Translations under genes and position numbers: made by a program
From: Aureliella helgolandensis
Lineage (GTDB): Bacteria; Planctomycetota; Planctomycetia; Pirellulales; Pirellulaceae
DNA length: 64,000 nucleotides
Assembly (NCBI RefSeq): GCF_007752135.1
Contig: NZ_CP036298.1
Coordinates: 1,364,001 to 1,428,000 of the forward strand
Reading direction: 5' to 3'
Shown: piece by piece, positions 7,905 through 17,005 of the stretch
How the letters are laid out: each line of letters begins with the position of its first letter
How positions within the stretch are numbered: the first letter of the stretch is position 1
The notes under the pieces: model-generated
Told to the model about the DNA's origin: nothing
What the model saw: the letters and a program-made list of their open reading frames with translations, nothing else
Database searches by the model: none

Positions 7905-9491
7905 ATGTCCTCAGTTGTCGCACGTACTGCAATCGATTCCGTCGAAGAAAAGCTTCCGGTAGCCGTGATTGATATAGGCACGACGAGTATTCGCATGGCG
8001 ATCGCGGAGATTGATAATTCCGGGGGCGTTCATCTGTTAGAGAATCTGTCCCAGGCTGTGACGATTGGTAAGGATACGTTCACGCAGCGGCGTATTCGAA
8101 AGGCATCCATCGAGCAGTGCGTGCGGGTGCTGCGCAGTTACCGACGATTGCTGCTGGAGTACGGTATTACCCGCCCCAATCAGATTCGAGTGATCGCGAC
8201 CAGTGCTGTGCGGGAGGCGATCAACCGTTTGGCATTCATGGATCGGGTGTACATTGCTACTGGGCTTGAGGTCGAACCGCTCGACGAAGCAGAGGTGAGT
8301 CGCATTACCTATATGGGGATTCAGCCGTTACTGCAGGCCGATCCCAAACTGATGTCGAGTAAATCGGTGGTCGTGGAGGTTGGCGGGGGCAGTACCGAGG
8401 TATTGGTGGTGCAGTCTGGGAATGTGTTGTTTTCGCATACCTATCGCCTGGGATCGCTCCGCTTGCTGGAGACGCTTGAGAAGTTCGATGCGCCGCCTGG
8501 TAAGCAACGAGCCATCATGGAGAGTCAGATTCAGCGCGTGGTGGCTCAGATTCGTGAGCATGTTTCCAACGATACGCCGTTGGAGATGGTTGCAATTGGC
8601 GGAGACGTTCGCTTTGCTGCAAAGAACATTCTGGGAGAGTGGGATTCGGATTCGTTGGCCTACCTGGCTACGGAGCGGCTGGATGAGTTTACTCGAAAGA
8701 TGCTGCAGCTCAGCGAGGATCAAATTGTCCAACGGTTCGGCGTTAGTTTTCAGGATGCGGAGACCATCGCCCCGGCATTGCTCACCTATGTCTTGATCGC
8801 CCGAGGTTTTAATCAGACGAAAGTCGCTATTTCGGACACCAATCTGCGCGATGGTCTGCTCCAAGATATGGCGACCCGCGAAATTTGGACCGCCAACTTC
8901 CGCAGCCAAATTATTCGCTCGGCAATTGGGCTAGGACGGCGTTTCGATTTTGACGAGAAGCACGCCCGGCACGTCGCTACCCTTTGTCGAAAGTTGTTTG
9001 CGGATCTACAGAGTGAGCATCAGTTGGAACCACGACTTGAGCTGGTGCTCTACGTAGCAGCGCTGCTGCACGAGATTGGGATGTACATCAACGCCCGCAG
9101 TAATCACAAGCACGCGATGTATTTAATTCGCCATAGTGAGTTGTTTGGGCTCAGCCGTAAAGATGTGTTGTTGGTGTCGCTCGTCGCCCGGTATCATCGA
9201 CGAAGCAGTCCGATGCCTGATCACGAGGGGTATTCGATTCTCGATCGAGATCAACGGGTGGCTGTTTCGAAATTAGCTGCGATATTGCGATTGGCAATTG
9301 CCTTGGATGATTCTCGCAGTCAGCGTATCAATGATATTCAGTGCCGAAGCGATACCAAGCGAATGGTGTTGATCGCCAAGGGGGTGGAGGATGTTTCCCT
9401 GGAGCAATTGGCGCTTCGGCAGAGTGGAAACCTCTTCGAGGAGACCTTTGGGGTGCCGGTGCAGATTCGTCCAACCCGTCGCCCTAGCTAA
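7905..9491 (+). CDS. Ppx/GppA-family exopolyphosphatase with C-terminal HD-like domain
   Basis: These enzymes degrade polyphosphate and/or convert pppGpp to ppGpp. The ASKHA-type N-terminal half has the phosphate-binding loop VIDIGTTSIRM (21-31) and the second loop VVVEVGGGSTE (155-165). The C-terminal half (about 330-500) is HD-like, with LLHEIGMYIN (387-396), HKHAMYLIRHSEL and ARYHRR, matching the E. coli Ppx C-terminal domain, where Glu likewise stands in place of the HD Asp. The 528-residue length fits the Ppx subgroup. Sequence alone cannot separate Ppx from GppA activity. It follows the ribosomal terminator, in the place where rpoB often lies. Confidence 0.92.
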   Translation: MSSVVARTAIDSVEEKLPVAVIDIGTTSIRMAIAEIDNSGGVHLLENLSQAVTIGKDTFTQRRIRKASIEQCVRVLRSYRRLLLEYGITRPNQIRVIATSAVREAINRLAFMDRVYIATGLEVEPLDEAEVSRITYMGIQPLLQADPKLMSSKSVVVEVGGGSTEVLVVQSGNVLFSHTYRLGSLRLLETLEKFDAPPGKQRAIMESQIQRVVAQIREHVSNDTPLEMVAIGGDVRFAAKNILGEWDSDSLAYLATERLDEFTRKMLQLSEDQIVQRFGVSFQDAETIAPALLTYVLIARGFNQTKVAISDTNLRDGLLQDMATREIWTANFRSQIIRSAIGLGRRFDFDEKHARHVATLCRKLFADLQSEHQLEPRLELVLYVAALLHEIGMYINARSNHKHAMYLIRHSELFGLSRKDVLLVSLVARYHRRSSPMPDHEGYSILDRDQRVAVSKLAAILRLAIALDDSRSQRINDIQCRSDTKRMVLIAKGVEDVSLEQLALRQSGNLFEETFGVPVQIRPTRRPS

Positions 9492-9580
9492 TCGGCCGCT
9501 TGGGAGGGATCGCAGCAGGCGGAGATCGCGCGGAGATGCCGGAGGTGCTTGTGCGCAGCTAGCGGGAGGTGTGGAGAGAG

Positions 9581-10135
9581 TTATTCTGGCTGGGGCGTTG
9601 TGGCCAATTGGAGTTCAACCGGTTCGTTGAACTTCAGGAAGATGCCCAGAAATTTGCAGGCAGGGCTGTGCAGCAGTTGGCGTTCTTGGTCAAGGGTTCG
9701 GTTGTAGGACCGAAGCGCGTCGGCTAGTTGGACGTTTTCCGTTTGGAGTACCTCGGGGCTGAGGGTACTGACGGATAGGAGTTCTTCTAGTTCCTGGCTG
9801 GTCTGAAACTGCAGGTCGGGGAGAGCTGTTGTGCGAAAGCGGTCTACGGTTAGGCGGAATTTTTCAGCCCAAGCCATGTCCAGCGATTCGCTGTCGACTC
9901 TTTCAGCAACGGCGAGTTCAATTTTCCGATAGCGCTGAGAGAGTGGGTCGGTGAGACTGCGCCAGGCCTGCTGGGTGGCAGCGCGGGCTGCGTCCAGCCG
10001 ATTGTAGCTCCACAGTTCATAGCTTAGGAAAGCTCCGCCAACCACTAGTGACAGAATGACGATCGCGGTGATGCGACGACCAGAGACGCCTGGTGGTGGA
10101 GTGTTGGGCGTGTCGTCTGCATTGGCAGTAGCCAT
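9581..10135 (-). CDS. LemA-like membrane-anchored protein
   Basis: A 184-residue protein with one membrane span (about 21-39) after a Pro-rich cytoplasmic tail. What follows resembles the LemA helical domain: WSYNRLDAARAATQQAWRSL, like LemA's YN-L...R..V..AW, and near the end ALRSYNRTLDQERQLL with CKFLGIFLKFNEPVEL, like LemA's second YN motif and C-terminal aromatic patch. Similarity is moderate and the protein is diverged. LemA's biochemical role is unknown. It lies 24 bp after the prenyltransferase-like gene on the same strand, so the two are probably co-transcribed. Confidence 0.6.
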   Translation of the reverse strand: MATANADDTPNTPPPGVSGRRITAIVILSLVVGGAFLSYELWSYNRLDAARAATQQAWRSLTDPLSQRYRKIELAVAERVDSESLDMAWAEKFRLTVDRFRTTALPDLQFQTSQELEELLSVSTLSPEVLQTENVQLADALRSYNRTLDQERQLLHSPACKFLGIFLKFNEPVELQLATTPQPE

Positions 10136-10159
10136 TAGGAAAACTCTCAGGGATTGAGA

Positions 10160-11104
10160 TCAGTCGGTGTGGAGGATCGACATGGCGCCGAGTCCGTAGA
10201 AGGTGTATTCGATATCATCTTCGGGATCAAATTCAAAGCCTCGGAAGCCGCCGTGGGGTTGCTGCATGCTCAACACGTAGCGATAGGCTAGCGAGGTGTC
10301 GATCAGCTCGAGTCGCTCAAGATCCGCGAGGGTGAAGCAGCTGGTGAACGTGCTCAGGAGGTCGGGAAGTGGGATGCGGGTATTGGCTTGGAAACCTCCT
10401 TCGTCGGACTGGAGCTCGGAGAAAAACTCTGCGGCGTCGTCCACGACTTGCGGCTCGATGCGGTGCAGCACGCGCAGGGCGCCGATCGCTGCCGCGGTTG
10501 GGTTCGTGCCGGAGCGTTTGCCCACGCGTATCTCCAGGAAGCCGCCGTCGGCCTGGCGTTGGCGCATCAGGAACGCGTAGGCGGCCTCTGCATCTGGGCA
10601 GGGTTCTTCGATTAATTCTAAGCAGAGTAGCACTAGGAATGTTTGGTAAGTGCTGCCAGCTTGTCCCTCGAGGCTCTTGCTGAATCCTCCGTCGTCGCGA
10701 CGTAGTTGGAAGAGGAGTTCCGACAATCTGGCTTTCCATGCCTGCCGCGCGTCGGAGAGTGGGTCGAGACCGCAAGCGGCTTCGATGAGTTTGGCGGAGT
10801 AGACGAGCGACAGTAGGTCTACAATCGTCTCGTGCGAATTGAGTCGCGACTTGAGGAAGTCTGCGCATCGGACGGCAAGGTCGCCATCGAGCAGGCCGAG
10901 GATGGCCAGGCTTCGCAGAGCAAAGCTGGTGTAGTAGAGGTCGCTCTCCCCTTCGCGGCCGGCCCATCCGCCGTCGGGCCGTTGGCGGTCGAGAACGTAT
11001 CGGGCATGCCGGTCTTGCACTTCCTGGGGGAGTTGTGCTGCGCCGATCGTTAAGCGGATCATTAAGCGGGCGAGGTAGCCCAGGTCTTCGAATTCTTGTT
11101 CCAC
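10160..11104 (-). CDS. Prenyltransferase/squalene-cyclase-repeat protein (GGTase beta-like)
   Basis: The 314 residues form repeated alpha-hairpins with the QxxDGGF/W signature: RPDGGWAG, RRDDGGFSK, QADGGFLE, QSDEGGFQAN and QPHGGFRGF. This gives an alpha/alpha toroid like protein prenyltransferase beta subunits. The C-terminal DDIEYTFYGLGAMSIL also resembles geranylgeranyltransferase II beta. I cannot identify a full zinc site from the sequence, so activity is uncertain. GTG is the start; it lies 1 bp after the stop of the thioesterase gene, which implies translational coupling. Confidence 0.8.
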   Translation of the reverse strand: MEQEFEDLGYLARLMIRLTIGAAQLPQEVQDRHARYVLDRQRPDGGWAGREGESDLYYTSFALRSLAILGLLDGDLAVRCADFLKSRLNSHETIVDLLSLVYSAKLIEAACGLDPLSDARQAWKARLSELLFQLRRDDGGFSKSLEGQAGSTYQTFLVLLCLELIEEPCPDAEAAYAFLMRQRQADGGFLEIRVGKRSGTNPTAAAIGALRVLHRIEPQVVDDAAEFFSELQSDEGGFQANTRIPLPDLLSTFTSCFTLADLERLELIDTSLAYRYVLSMQQPHGGFRGFEFDPEDDIEYTFYGLGAMSILHTD

Positions 11105-11105
11105 T

Positions 11106-11543
11106 TCAATTCGATTCAGTCACGCAGTAGGGCAGCAGGAGATCGCCCAGATGAGCGGGGATCGTTGTCGACTCAAGTGGGCTGCCCACGCGCACCTTGC
11201 AGCAAACGGCTACCACTTTGCCGGTAGCGATGGGGATGCCTCCCGCTTGCGAGAACTCGAAGCCGTAAGTCACGCTCTTGCGGCCCAGTTTGAGGACGCT
11301 CAGGGAGATTTCCAGTACATCCTCAAAGCGAGCGACGCCTTGGTAGTCGCACTCGACGTGGACTCTCGGCCAGCTGAGGTGCCAACCGCCTTCCAGCTCG
11401 GTGACGACGGAGGTTCCGAGGTGCCGCAAGAACGCATGTTCGGCCTGTTCCATGTACCGCATGAACCAGGAGAAATGAACAATACCTGCAGCATCTGTCT
11501 CGCAGAACTCCACTCGTCTTGAGGTTACGTAGGCTTGGCTCAT
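11106..11543 (-). CDS. Acyl-CoA thioesterase, 4HBT/YbgC family
   Basis: A hotdog-fold thioesterase. The N-terminal RRVEFCETDAAGIVHFSWFM has the family's catalytic Asp (D17) and the following helix with YMEQAEHAFLRHLG. The middle region with LEISLSVLKLGRKSVTYGFEF is the central helix and sheet. The ATG at 11543 was chosen over an upstream in-frame GTG because it yields the standard short N-terminus (145 residues). Coupled by 1 bp to the prenyltransferase-like gene downstream. Substrate unknown; YbgC relatives act on short- to long-chain acyl-CoAs. Confidence 0.88.
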   Translation of the reverse strand: MSQAYVTSRRVEFCETDAAGIVHFSWFMRYMEQAEHAFLRHLGTSVVTELEGGWHLSWPRVHVECDYQGVARFEDVLEISLSVLKLGRKSVTYGFEFSQAGGIPIATGKVVAVCCKVRVGSPLESTTIPAHLGDLLLPYCVTESN

Positions 11544-11615
11544 AGGTGGGCTCAAAAAAAAATCTCGCACCTGGGAGGGCACGAGACAGTTTAGGGGGCA
11601 GCAGCAGAGGTCAGC

Positions 11616-11900
11616 TTATTCACCAACGTAGGGGAGCAACGCCATGAAGCGTGCACGTTTGATGGCTTCAGTGACAGCGTGCTGGCTTACGGCTGAGCAG
11701 CCGGTTTTGCGGCGTCCAACAATGCGACCGTGGCGATTGACCAGCTTGCGCAGCGTCTCGACGTCCTTGTAATCGATGAACATGGGACGTGGCCGTTTGC
11801 CATCGACGAACAACGGATCCTTTTTCTTAGCTCGCGAACGGATTCGCGAACGCTTGCGTGCGCGGCTTTTCGCAGAAGGCGCTCGACGCATCGTAGACAT
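11616..11900 (-). CDS. rpsR: 30S ribosomal protein S18
   Basis: The 94-residue protein has the bS18 core: [33 protein letters not shown]... followed by [17 protein letters not shown]. The first 30 residues are an unusually long Arg/Lys/Ser-rich tail. In many bacteria rpsR sits with rpsF and rplI; here neither neighbour is one of these. The downstream thioesterase lies 72 bp away on the same strand. Confidence 0.96.
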   Translation of the reverse strand: MSTMRRAPSAKSRARKRSRIRSRAKKKDPLFVDGKRPRPMFIDYKDVETLRKLVNRHGRIVGRRKTGCSAVSQHAVTEAIKRARFMALLPYVGE

Positions 11901-12312
11901 AGACGCTACCTCTAAAACAGTCAGTAAGTTCGATTTATGGCAGGGAAAACCTTCCCTGATCGGTTATGTATCGGCTACGTACGGGGAATCTTAACAGGTC
12001 GCGTCAGGCATTGGCAGAATTTTGATCGCCCTTGCTTAGGCTGCAAGCCAACTTCCTCACGTCGCGATCGCTCACATGAATCCAAGAAATTATCGGAATT
12101 CACGGACTCTCCCGCCGGAACGCAGGAATTTAACAGCGTTCCAGAGAATCGGCAAGGGCTAAATAGCAGGAAGCGTCGAGTGGAAAACCAATTGTCCAGG
12201 ATCGCTGCAAAATAGCCAGGATTTTCATAAAGAGTGTTTGGAAACGTGAACCGCACGTATCCACGGTCATAGGGGGGGCATCACGGAATGCAGGGCTGGC
12301 CGCCATCGGGCG
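11901..12312. other. Non-coding gap upstream of rpsR
   Basis: About 410 bp between rpsR and the lipoprotein gene, both on the minus strand. It should hold the rpsR promoter. I see no tRNA, no repeat and no convincing reading frame. Confidence 0.5.
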
Positions 12313-12918
12313 TCAATAACCCGGGGGAACGGCCAGCTCCTCCGCAGTCGGAAAACGTCCATAATCGGTCGCTGCGGCTGTTCCGTAGCTATCAGCCCCA
12401 GAATTCCACAGCGATGGGGGGGCGGGGCTTGCTAGGTAGATTTCGCCTTGAGCCAGCTCGCCGCCAGCCAGGCCAGTTAATGCAGGCAAGGCGCCAGGGC
12501 GTGGTTCGAACATGGGACGCGTGGGAAGTGGTAGGAAACGCGGGCGATCGGGACCCGGCGGAATAGCGCGTTTTGCCTTCCAGGCCGACCATCGCGTTCC
12601 CAGGCAAGCCGGGACGGGGATGGGGGGGATGAGGCTAACGCGTTCCGTGGTATCGCACATCTCAGAGGCGAGGTCCTCGTAGGGGGCGCACTCGAGGGCC
12701 GCCGAATCGGATTCTGCGGCGAAGGCTCGACCCTGATCGGCGTAGCCTGCCCAATCGCCTGGAGAGTCGTGGCGGTAGCTGGGGATCGCTAAGACTTGGC
12801 ATCCCGTTCCGCAGAGGATCAGGCTGGCTACCAGCCAACGGGCCAGGGCCTCTGGTCGCCGCGCCAGCTTGCTCGCGGCAAAACATTGGGCGATATTAGG
12901 GGGATGTTGGCGTATCAT
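12313..12918 (-). CDS. Putative lipoprotein of unknown function
   Basis: A 201-residue protein whose N-terminus is Arg-rich and then hydrophobic (RWLVASLILCGTGC), with a lipobox-like GTGC at residues 37-40. The mature part is rich in Pro, Ala and Gly and has no recognised domain; it ends in a Tyr/Pro-rich tail. The ATG at 12918 was chosen; another in-frame ATG at 12960 would add 14 residues to an already long n-region. Codon use is normal for the window. No operon partner is obvious. Confidence 0.6.
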   Translation of the reverse strand: MIRQHPPNIAQCFAASKLARRPEALARWLVASLILCGTGCQVLAIPSYRHDSPGDWAGYADQGRAFAAESDSAALECAPYEDLASEMCDTTERVSLIPPIPVPACLGTRWSAWKAKRAIPPGPDRPRFLPLPTRPMFEPRPGALPALTGLAGGELAQGEIYLASPAPPSLWNSGADSYGTAAATDYGRFPTAEELAVPPGY

Positions 12919-13070
12919 GGTTGGAAAGCGATCCGATCTAAAGTTTGCCAGCCTTTCCATACTTTCGCGATCGATGCGTTAGGGGGCCAAGCTCGAGGGG
13001 CCATCCGCCGCATTCCGCACGGTATTAGCTCAAGCATCGTCCAACCCACTGCCTTGAAATTAGCGCGATT

Positions 13071-14243
13071 GTGTCAAATACGACAAATAAGCCGACTTTG
13101 CTGCCTGTGACGAATGCTGTAGTGGGGGATACTTCGGTAGAGGGGGGAGCCGATTTGGCGACTCCCGGCCCCGCCGCATTTCTGAAGCCCTTGAGGATCG
13201 GGAACCTCGATATCGGCTTTCCGGTCGTTCAGGCCGCGCTGAGCGGCTACAGCGATTGGCCGATGCGAATGCTGGCACGGGAGCACGGCGCGAGTTATTC
13301 GTTGTGTGAAGTGATGCTGGACCAATTCTTGATTACCTACAAGGGGCGGGATAAGAACAAGCACTTTTTGCACAACAGTCCCGAAGAGCAGCCGGTGGCT
13401 GGGCAGTTGATGGGGTCGGAGCCAGAGCAGTTTGCTCTGGGAGCGCGGAGGCTGGTCGAGGCGGGCTTTGCCGTGATCGATATTAATTTTGGGTGTCCGG
13501 TGAAGAAGGTGCTGGGCCGATGTCGAGGTGGTTACCACCTCAGCCAGCCCGATGTGGCGCTCGAAATTGTGCGTCAAACACGCGATATTGTCCCACCGGA
13601 AATTCCAGTGACGGTCAAAATGCGGCGCGGCATTGATGACACGCAAGAGAGCCGCGACCACTTTTACACCATCTTCGAAGGTGCGTTTAAGGCTGGGGTC
13701 GTTGCGGCAACCGTGCATGGCCGCACAGTGGTCCAACGCTACAACGGGCCGAGTCGCTGGGAGTTTTTAGCGGAGCTCAAGCAGGCGTATCCTCAACACG
13801 TCATTTTGGGGAGTGGAGATCTGTTCACGGCGGAAGATTGTCTGCGGATGATGGCGGAGACGGGCGTCGATGGGGTCACCGTGGCGCGGGGAGCAATCGG
13901 CAATCCTTGGATTTTTGAACAGGCGCTAGCGTTGAGTCGTGGGCTGCCGCTCCCCCCTCCGCCAACGGTGTTGCAGCAGCGAGTGGTGCTGGAGCGGCAC
14001 TGGGCATTGGCGGAGCAGATCTATGGGCCAGAGCGCACGGGCCAGCCCTTGAGGAAGTTTGGCATCAAGTATTCCGCCAGTCATCCACGGGCGCAGGAGG
14101 TGCGCACCGCCTTTACCCGCATTCGAACACATCGCGATTGGCAAGCCGCGTTGGACACTTGGTACTCCGAGGATGCTCCAGGAGTTTACCCTTCGGCCAA
14201 GGCGCATCGCGTGCAAGGGTCTGGTGGGGACAGCTGTGGCTGA
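13071..14243 (+). CDS. tRNA-dihydrouridine synthase (Dus family)
   Basis: An FMN-dependent enzyme that reduces uridines in the tRNA D loop. It is a TIM barrel with the motif INFGCPVKKV (catalytic Cys142), VTVKMRRG, ATVHGRTVVQRYNGPSRWEF, the phosphate-binding GSGDLFT and VARGAIGNPWIF. The GTG at 13071 was chosen; the first 35 residues are non-conserved. The segment after the catalytic motif reads GRCRGGYHL where DusA/B/C proteins usually have an AGSALL-type loop, so this belongs to a divergent subgroup. Which uridine it modifies is not predictable. Confidence 0.92.
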   Translation: MSNTTNKPTLLPVTNAVVGDTSVEGGADLATPGPAAFLKPLRIGNLDIGFPVVQAALSGYSDWPMRMLAREHGASYSLCEVMLDQFLITYKGRDKNKHFLHNSPEEQPVAGQLMGSEPEQFALGARRLVEAGFAVIDINFGCPVKKVLGRCRGGYHLSQPDVALEIVRQTRDIVPPEIPVTVKMRRGIDDTQESRDHFYTIFEGAFKAGVVAATVHGRTVVQRYNGPSRWEFLAELKQAYPQHVILGSGDLFTAEDCLRMMAETGVDGVTVARGAIGNPWIFEQALALSRGLPLPPPPTVLQQRVVLERHWALAEQIYGPERTGQPLRKFGIKYSASHPRAQEVRTAFTRIRTHRDWQAALDTWYSEDAPGVYPSAKAHRVQGSGGDSCG

Positions 14244-14745
14244 GCTCGGCACTCTACTGGTTAGACCCGCTGGCCCGTTTTACCGCCATAGGATGGAGCT
14301 GCAGTAGCCGATTCCGACCAATCTGCAAGGAAAAAGTTGACATTGGGGGGACCAGTCGGATAGCCTAGTGGGTTGGGAGAGCTACGCACTGGAGTCTGTG
14401 CCCGGATTCGTGTTTCCTGCGAAATGCGCAGAGGCCTGAGATCGGACCAGGGGGGAGTGCGTGTTTTGCTTTTTGCACTGCCATGTTGCCCGGCAGTGCA
14501 TTCTCTCCTGCCTGCTCGGAGGATGCGGCGGCGATTTTTCAGCCTGCTCCTCGGGGATGGGATAGCAATTAAGCGGTAGAGCGAGAGTGGGATTCGAGGT
14601 GTTGCGCGCCGTTGGCTGAAGCTTCCAGAGTGGAGCTTGAGCCCTAGGTGAGCGGCCTTTTTTCCTGGGAACTCAATGATCTATCGCGACTTATCGCACG
14701 ACACTTATCGAAATAGTTGGCTGCTCCGATCTGGGGATGGGATCT
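14244..14745. other. Non-coding gap, about 500 bp
   Basis: No credible gene or RNA is visible. TTGACA at about 14336 is a possible -35 element but lacks a convincing -10 partner. The gap presumably carries the promoter for the Gly-rich protein. Confidence 0.4.
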
Positions 14746-16413
14746 ATGAATTCTCGAAAACTCAAGCTTGTGGCTTTCCTCGCGTTGGCGATGGGCTGCG
14801 CACTTCCCGCAGTGGCCCAAGTGGATAAAATCCCTAACGCCACCAAAGAGCAGCGTTTGCTTGTCAAGGATTTTGTGAAGGGGCGAGTTCCCAGCGACGC
14901 GGCTTCGCAGGCTGCGATGAATGCAGTGATTTTGGAAGCACTGCGAGATATGGCCGCTCCAGGCAGTGAGGCTAAGTACCAGACGCTGCGAAAGAACCTG
15001 ACGAATAACTATTTGAACGCTACGAAGGATGCGGAGTTGCCGGCCCGAAAGGCAGCCGTGGCAGCGACTCTAACGAACGTCGTGAAATTCTTGGAATATC
15101 CGGATAAGCCGACCGTAGTCGTTTCGCCGCAAGCCAAGATCAATTTCATGGCGATTCTTGCGCAGCTTGACGAAACCCCTGAAGTCCGAGGTGCCCCACC
15201 ACGTCCCGCGCCTAGAGCGTTAGAGCCGCTTTTTAAATGGGCCATCAATGAAGAGGCTCCAATCTACCTGCGTTGCGTTGCCCTGTATGGTTTGGAACGA
15301 CAACTGGGGGTTGGCTGGAATACTGCTGGTTGGAGCGAAAATCTCCGCAAAGTCTTGGCTGACGGCCTAAAGAAGATTGCCGAAAGTGAGCCAAAATCGG
15401 CCTTGGAAGAACCGGGCCATACCTGGATGGTGCGACGCGCCTACGAGTGCTTGGGGACGATCAGCTCCACAGTGGCCTTCTCCATGGCGCTGGATCGCAT
15501 TGCCGATCCAGAGTGTCTGCCCAGCATTCGCTTGGCCTGCGTCGACTACATCTCCCGACTCGATATCACGCGATTGCCGGACGACAAGAAGGGCTTGTAT
15601 GTGGTGGGCCTGGCTCACTTATTGCGAAGCCAATTGGTCAATTGGTATGAGTCCGAAGATGCCACGATCAAGATGACCTCCGCGGCTGCCAGCGGTGGCA
15701 TGATGGGGGGGTACGGCGGTGGTTATGGTGGCGGTTACGGTGGTGAAGCGGGAATGATGGGTGGCGGTTACGGCGGAGGATACGGCGCGGAAGGTGGAAG
15801 TGGTGGTGCCGGCTACGGCGGAATGATGGGGGGAGGTAGCTACGGCTCAGAGGGTGGCTACGGTATGGGAGCGGCTCCGAAGCCCCGACCTGTGGACACT
15901 CAATCCTGGCAAACCCGCAAATCGCGTCGCCTCGTCAATCAAATTACGCAGTCCATTCACGTGGCGCTCGATGGCATTCCCCTAGCCGAATCCAAGTCGG
16001 CGCCTGGCATTGGAGTGCCCTTGGTCAACGCCAAGCTGCCGAGCGAGTTGCAAGGCGATGTAGTGGAGCTCATCGAATTGCTCGATGCTTTTCAGGCGAA
16101 AGCCAACGATCCAACGCGAGTAACCGACATCAATAGCTTGCTGATCAACACGCGATTATCGATTGAAGCCATTATGGACGAAGTGATTAACATTCCAGGT
16201 TTCGCCGATCGGTATCCAGATCTCGTCGATGCTGAAGACCTCGAAGAAGTGCCCGAAGCGCTGCCCGAAATTCCGGCAGAGTTTCGGCCGGATCAGCCTG
16301 GCAACGAGCCAGGGATTCCCGGTGGGCCTGGTCCCGCAGGCCCTGGAGAAGGGGGAGCACCTGGTGCAGGGGCTCCACCACCGGTTGGCGCTCCTGTGGG
16401 GCCAGCTGAGTAG
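14746..16413 (+). CDS. Secreted protein with a long Gly-rich (GGYGGG) segment
   Basis: A signal peptide (MNSRKLKLVAFLALAMGCALPAVAQ, cut after Ala-Gln) starts a protein of 555 residues. About 290 residues of helical sequence follow, then a Gly/Tyr/Met-rich low-complexity segment (roughly residues 315-385) built from GGYGGG, MMGG and GGEAG units. A second ordered part comes next, and the tail is Pro/Gly-rich (PGGPGPAGPG). The start may be 9 bp upstream at 14737. I recognise no enzymatic motif. The layout resembles exported structural or surface proteins of planctomycetes, which is inference only. It is monocistronic in appearance. Confidence 0.75.
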   Translation: MNSRKLKLVAFLALAMGCALPAVAQVDKIPNATKEQRLLVKDFVKGRVPSDAASQAAMNAVILEALRDMAAPGSEAKYQTLRKNLTNNYLNATKDAELPARKAAVAATLTNVVKFLEYPDKPTVVVSPQAKINFMAILAQLDETPEVRGAPPRPAPRALEPLFKWAINEEAPIYLRCVALYGLERQLGVGWNTAGWSENLRKVLADGLKKIAESEPKSALEEPGHTWMVRRAYECLGTISSTVAFSMALDRIADPECLPSIRLACVDYISRLDITRLPDDKKGLYVVGLAHLLRSQLVNWYESEDATIKMTSAAASGGMMGGYGGGYGGGYGGEAGMMGGGYGGGYGAEGGSGGAGYGGMMGGGSYGSEGGYGMGAAPKPRPVDTQSWQTRKSRRLVNQITQSIHVALDGIPLAESKSAPGIGVPLVNAKLPSELQGDVVELIELLDAFQAKANDPTRVTDINSLLINTRLSIEAIMDEVINIPGFADRYPDLVDAEDLEEVPEALPEIPAEFRPDQPGNEPGIPGGPGPAGPGEGGAPGAGAPPPVGAPVGPAE

Positions 16414-17005
16414 TGCTTCGCCGCTCCACCTAGTCGGAGGAAATCGAGGGGGCGTAGGAAATTGAGGGCTCGGAGCGGCCAACCTGGGGACGCTGGCATC
16501 TCTGAATGACCCGCCAACCTTGCAGGTTGGCCCAAGTAGGTGTCTGAGCATTTGTCTGCCGCATTGCCTCCATCGTCCCCAGGGTTCGCTCCTGCGGATC
16601 GAACCTTCTTCGCAGCACTCCCTTTCGCCGACGCCTTGCGTCCATTTTCGTGCTTGTTGCTAGGGCGTCGCGTCTTGGCATTGCGCGGTTGTGCGTCTCC
16701 GTTTGGGTTGCTCAAGCTACGGCCCCCGGCGTTGGGGCACCACTCGACCACTCGTCGTGGCATGTTGAAATCGCTACCCCAGCGTGAGCAAGGACGGGTG
16801 GATGTTACTGCAGGGCATTTAGAGACACTGCCTATGCTTAAAAACGAGAGTCGCTCTTCAGCTATTAGCTTCGTCATATTGGGGAGACCTGCGATCGCGT
16901 TTCGCAAACGCCTCGTCTCGAGGCATGTCGATCCGCTATCATGCGAGGGCCACACCGATCACCAGTGTGCCGTGTCTTGCGCCCCCCGAGAATTGCCCCG
17001 AAGAA
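16414..17005. other. Non-coding gap with a small hairpin
   Basis: About 590 bp. GCCAACCT (16513-16520) pairs with AGGTTGGC (16524-16531) around a 3-nt loop; no T run follows. A 22-bp sequence at 16780-16801 recurs at 32085-32106. An open frame across this region gives a composition unlike its neighbours and is not annotated. Confidence 0.5.
16780..16801. repeat. Dispersed short repeat, copy 1
   Basis: CAGCGTGAGCAAGGACGGGT plus GG matches 32085-32106 at 21 of 22 positions. The flank TGAAATCGC about 15 bp upstream is also shared. Both copies are intergenic. Confidence 0.6.

Noticed and set aside
10317-10967. A 216-codon frame inside the prenyltransferase-like gene
   Set aside because: It is on the same strand in another frame, Arg/Pro-rich, and lacks any domain, while the 314-residue frame has repeated DGGF motifs.
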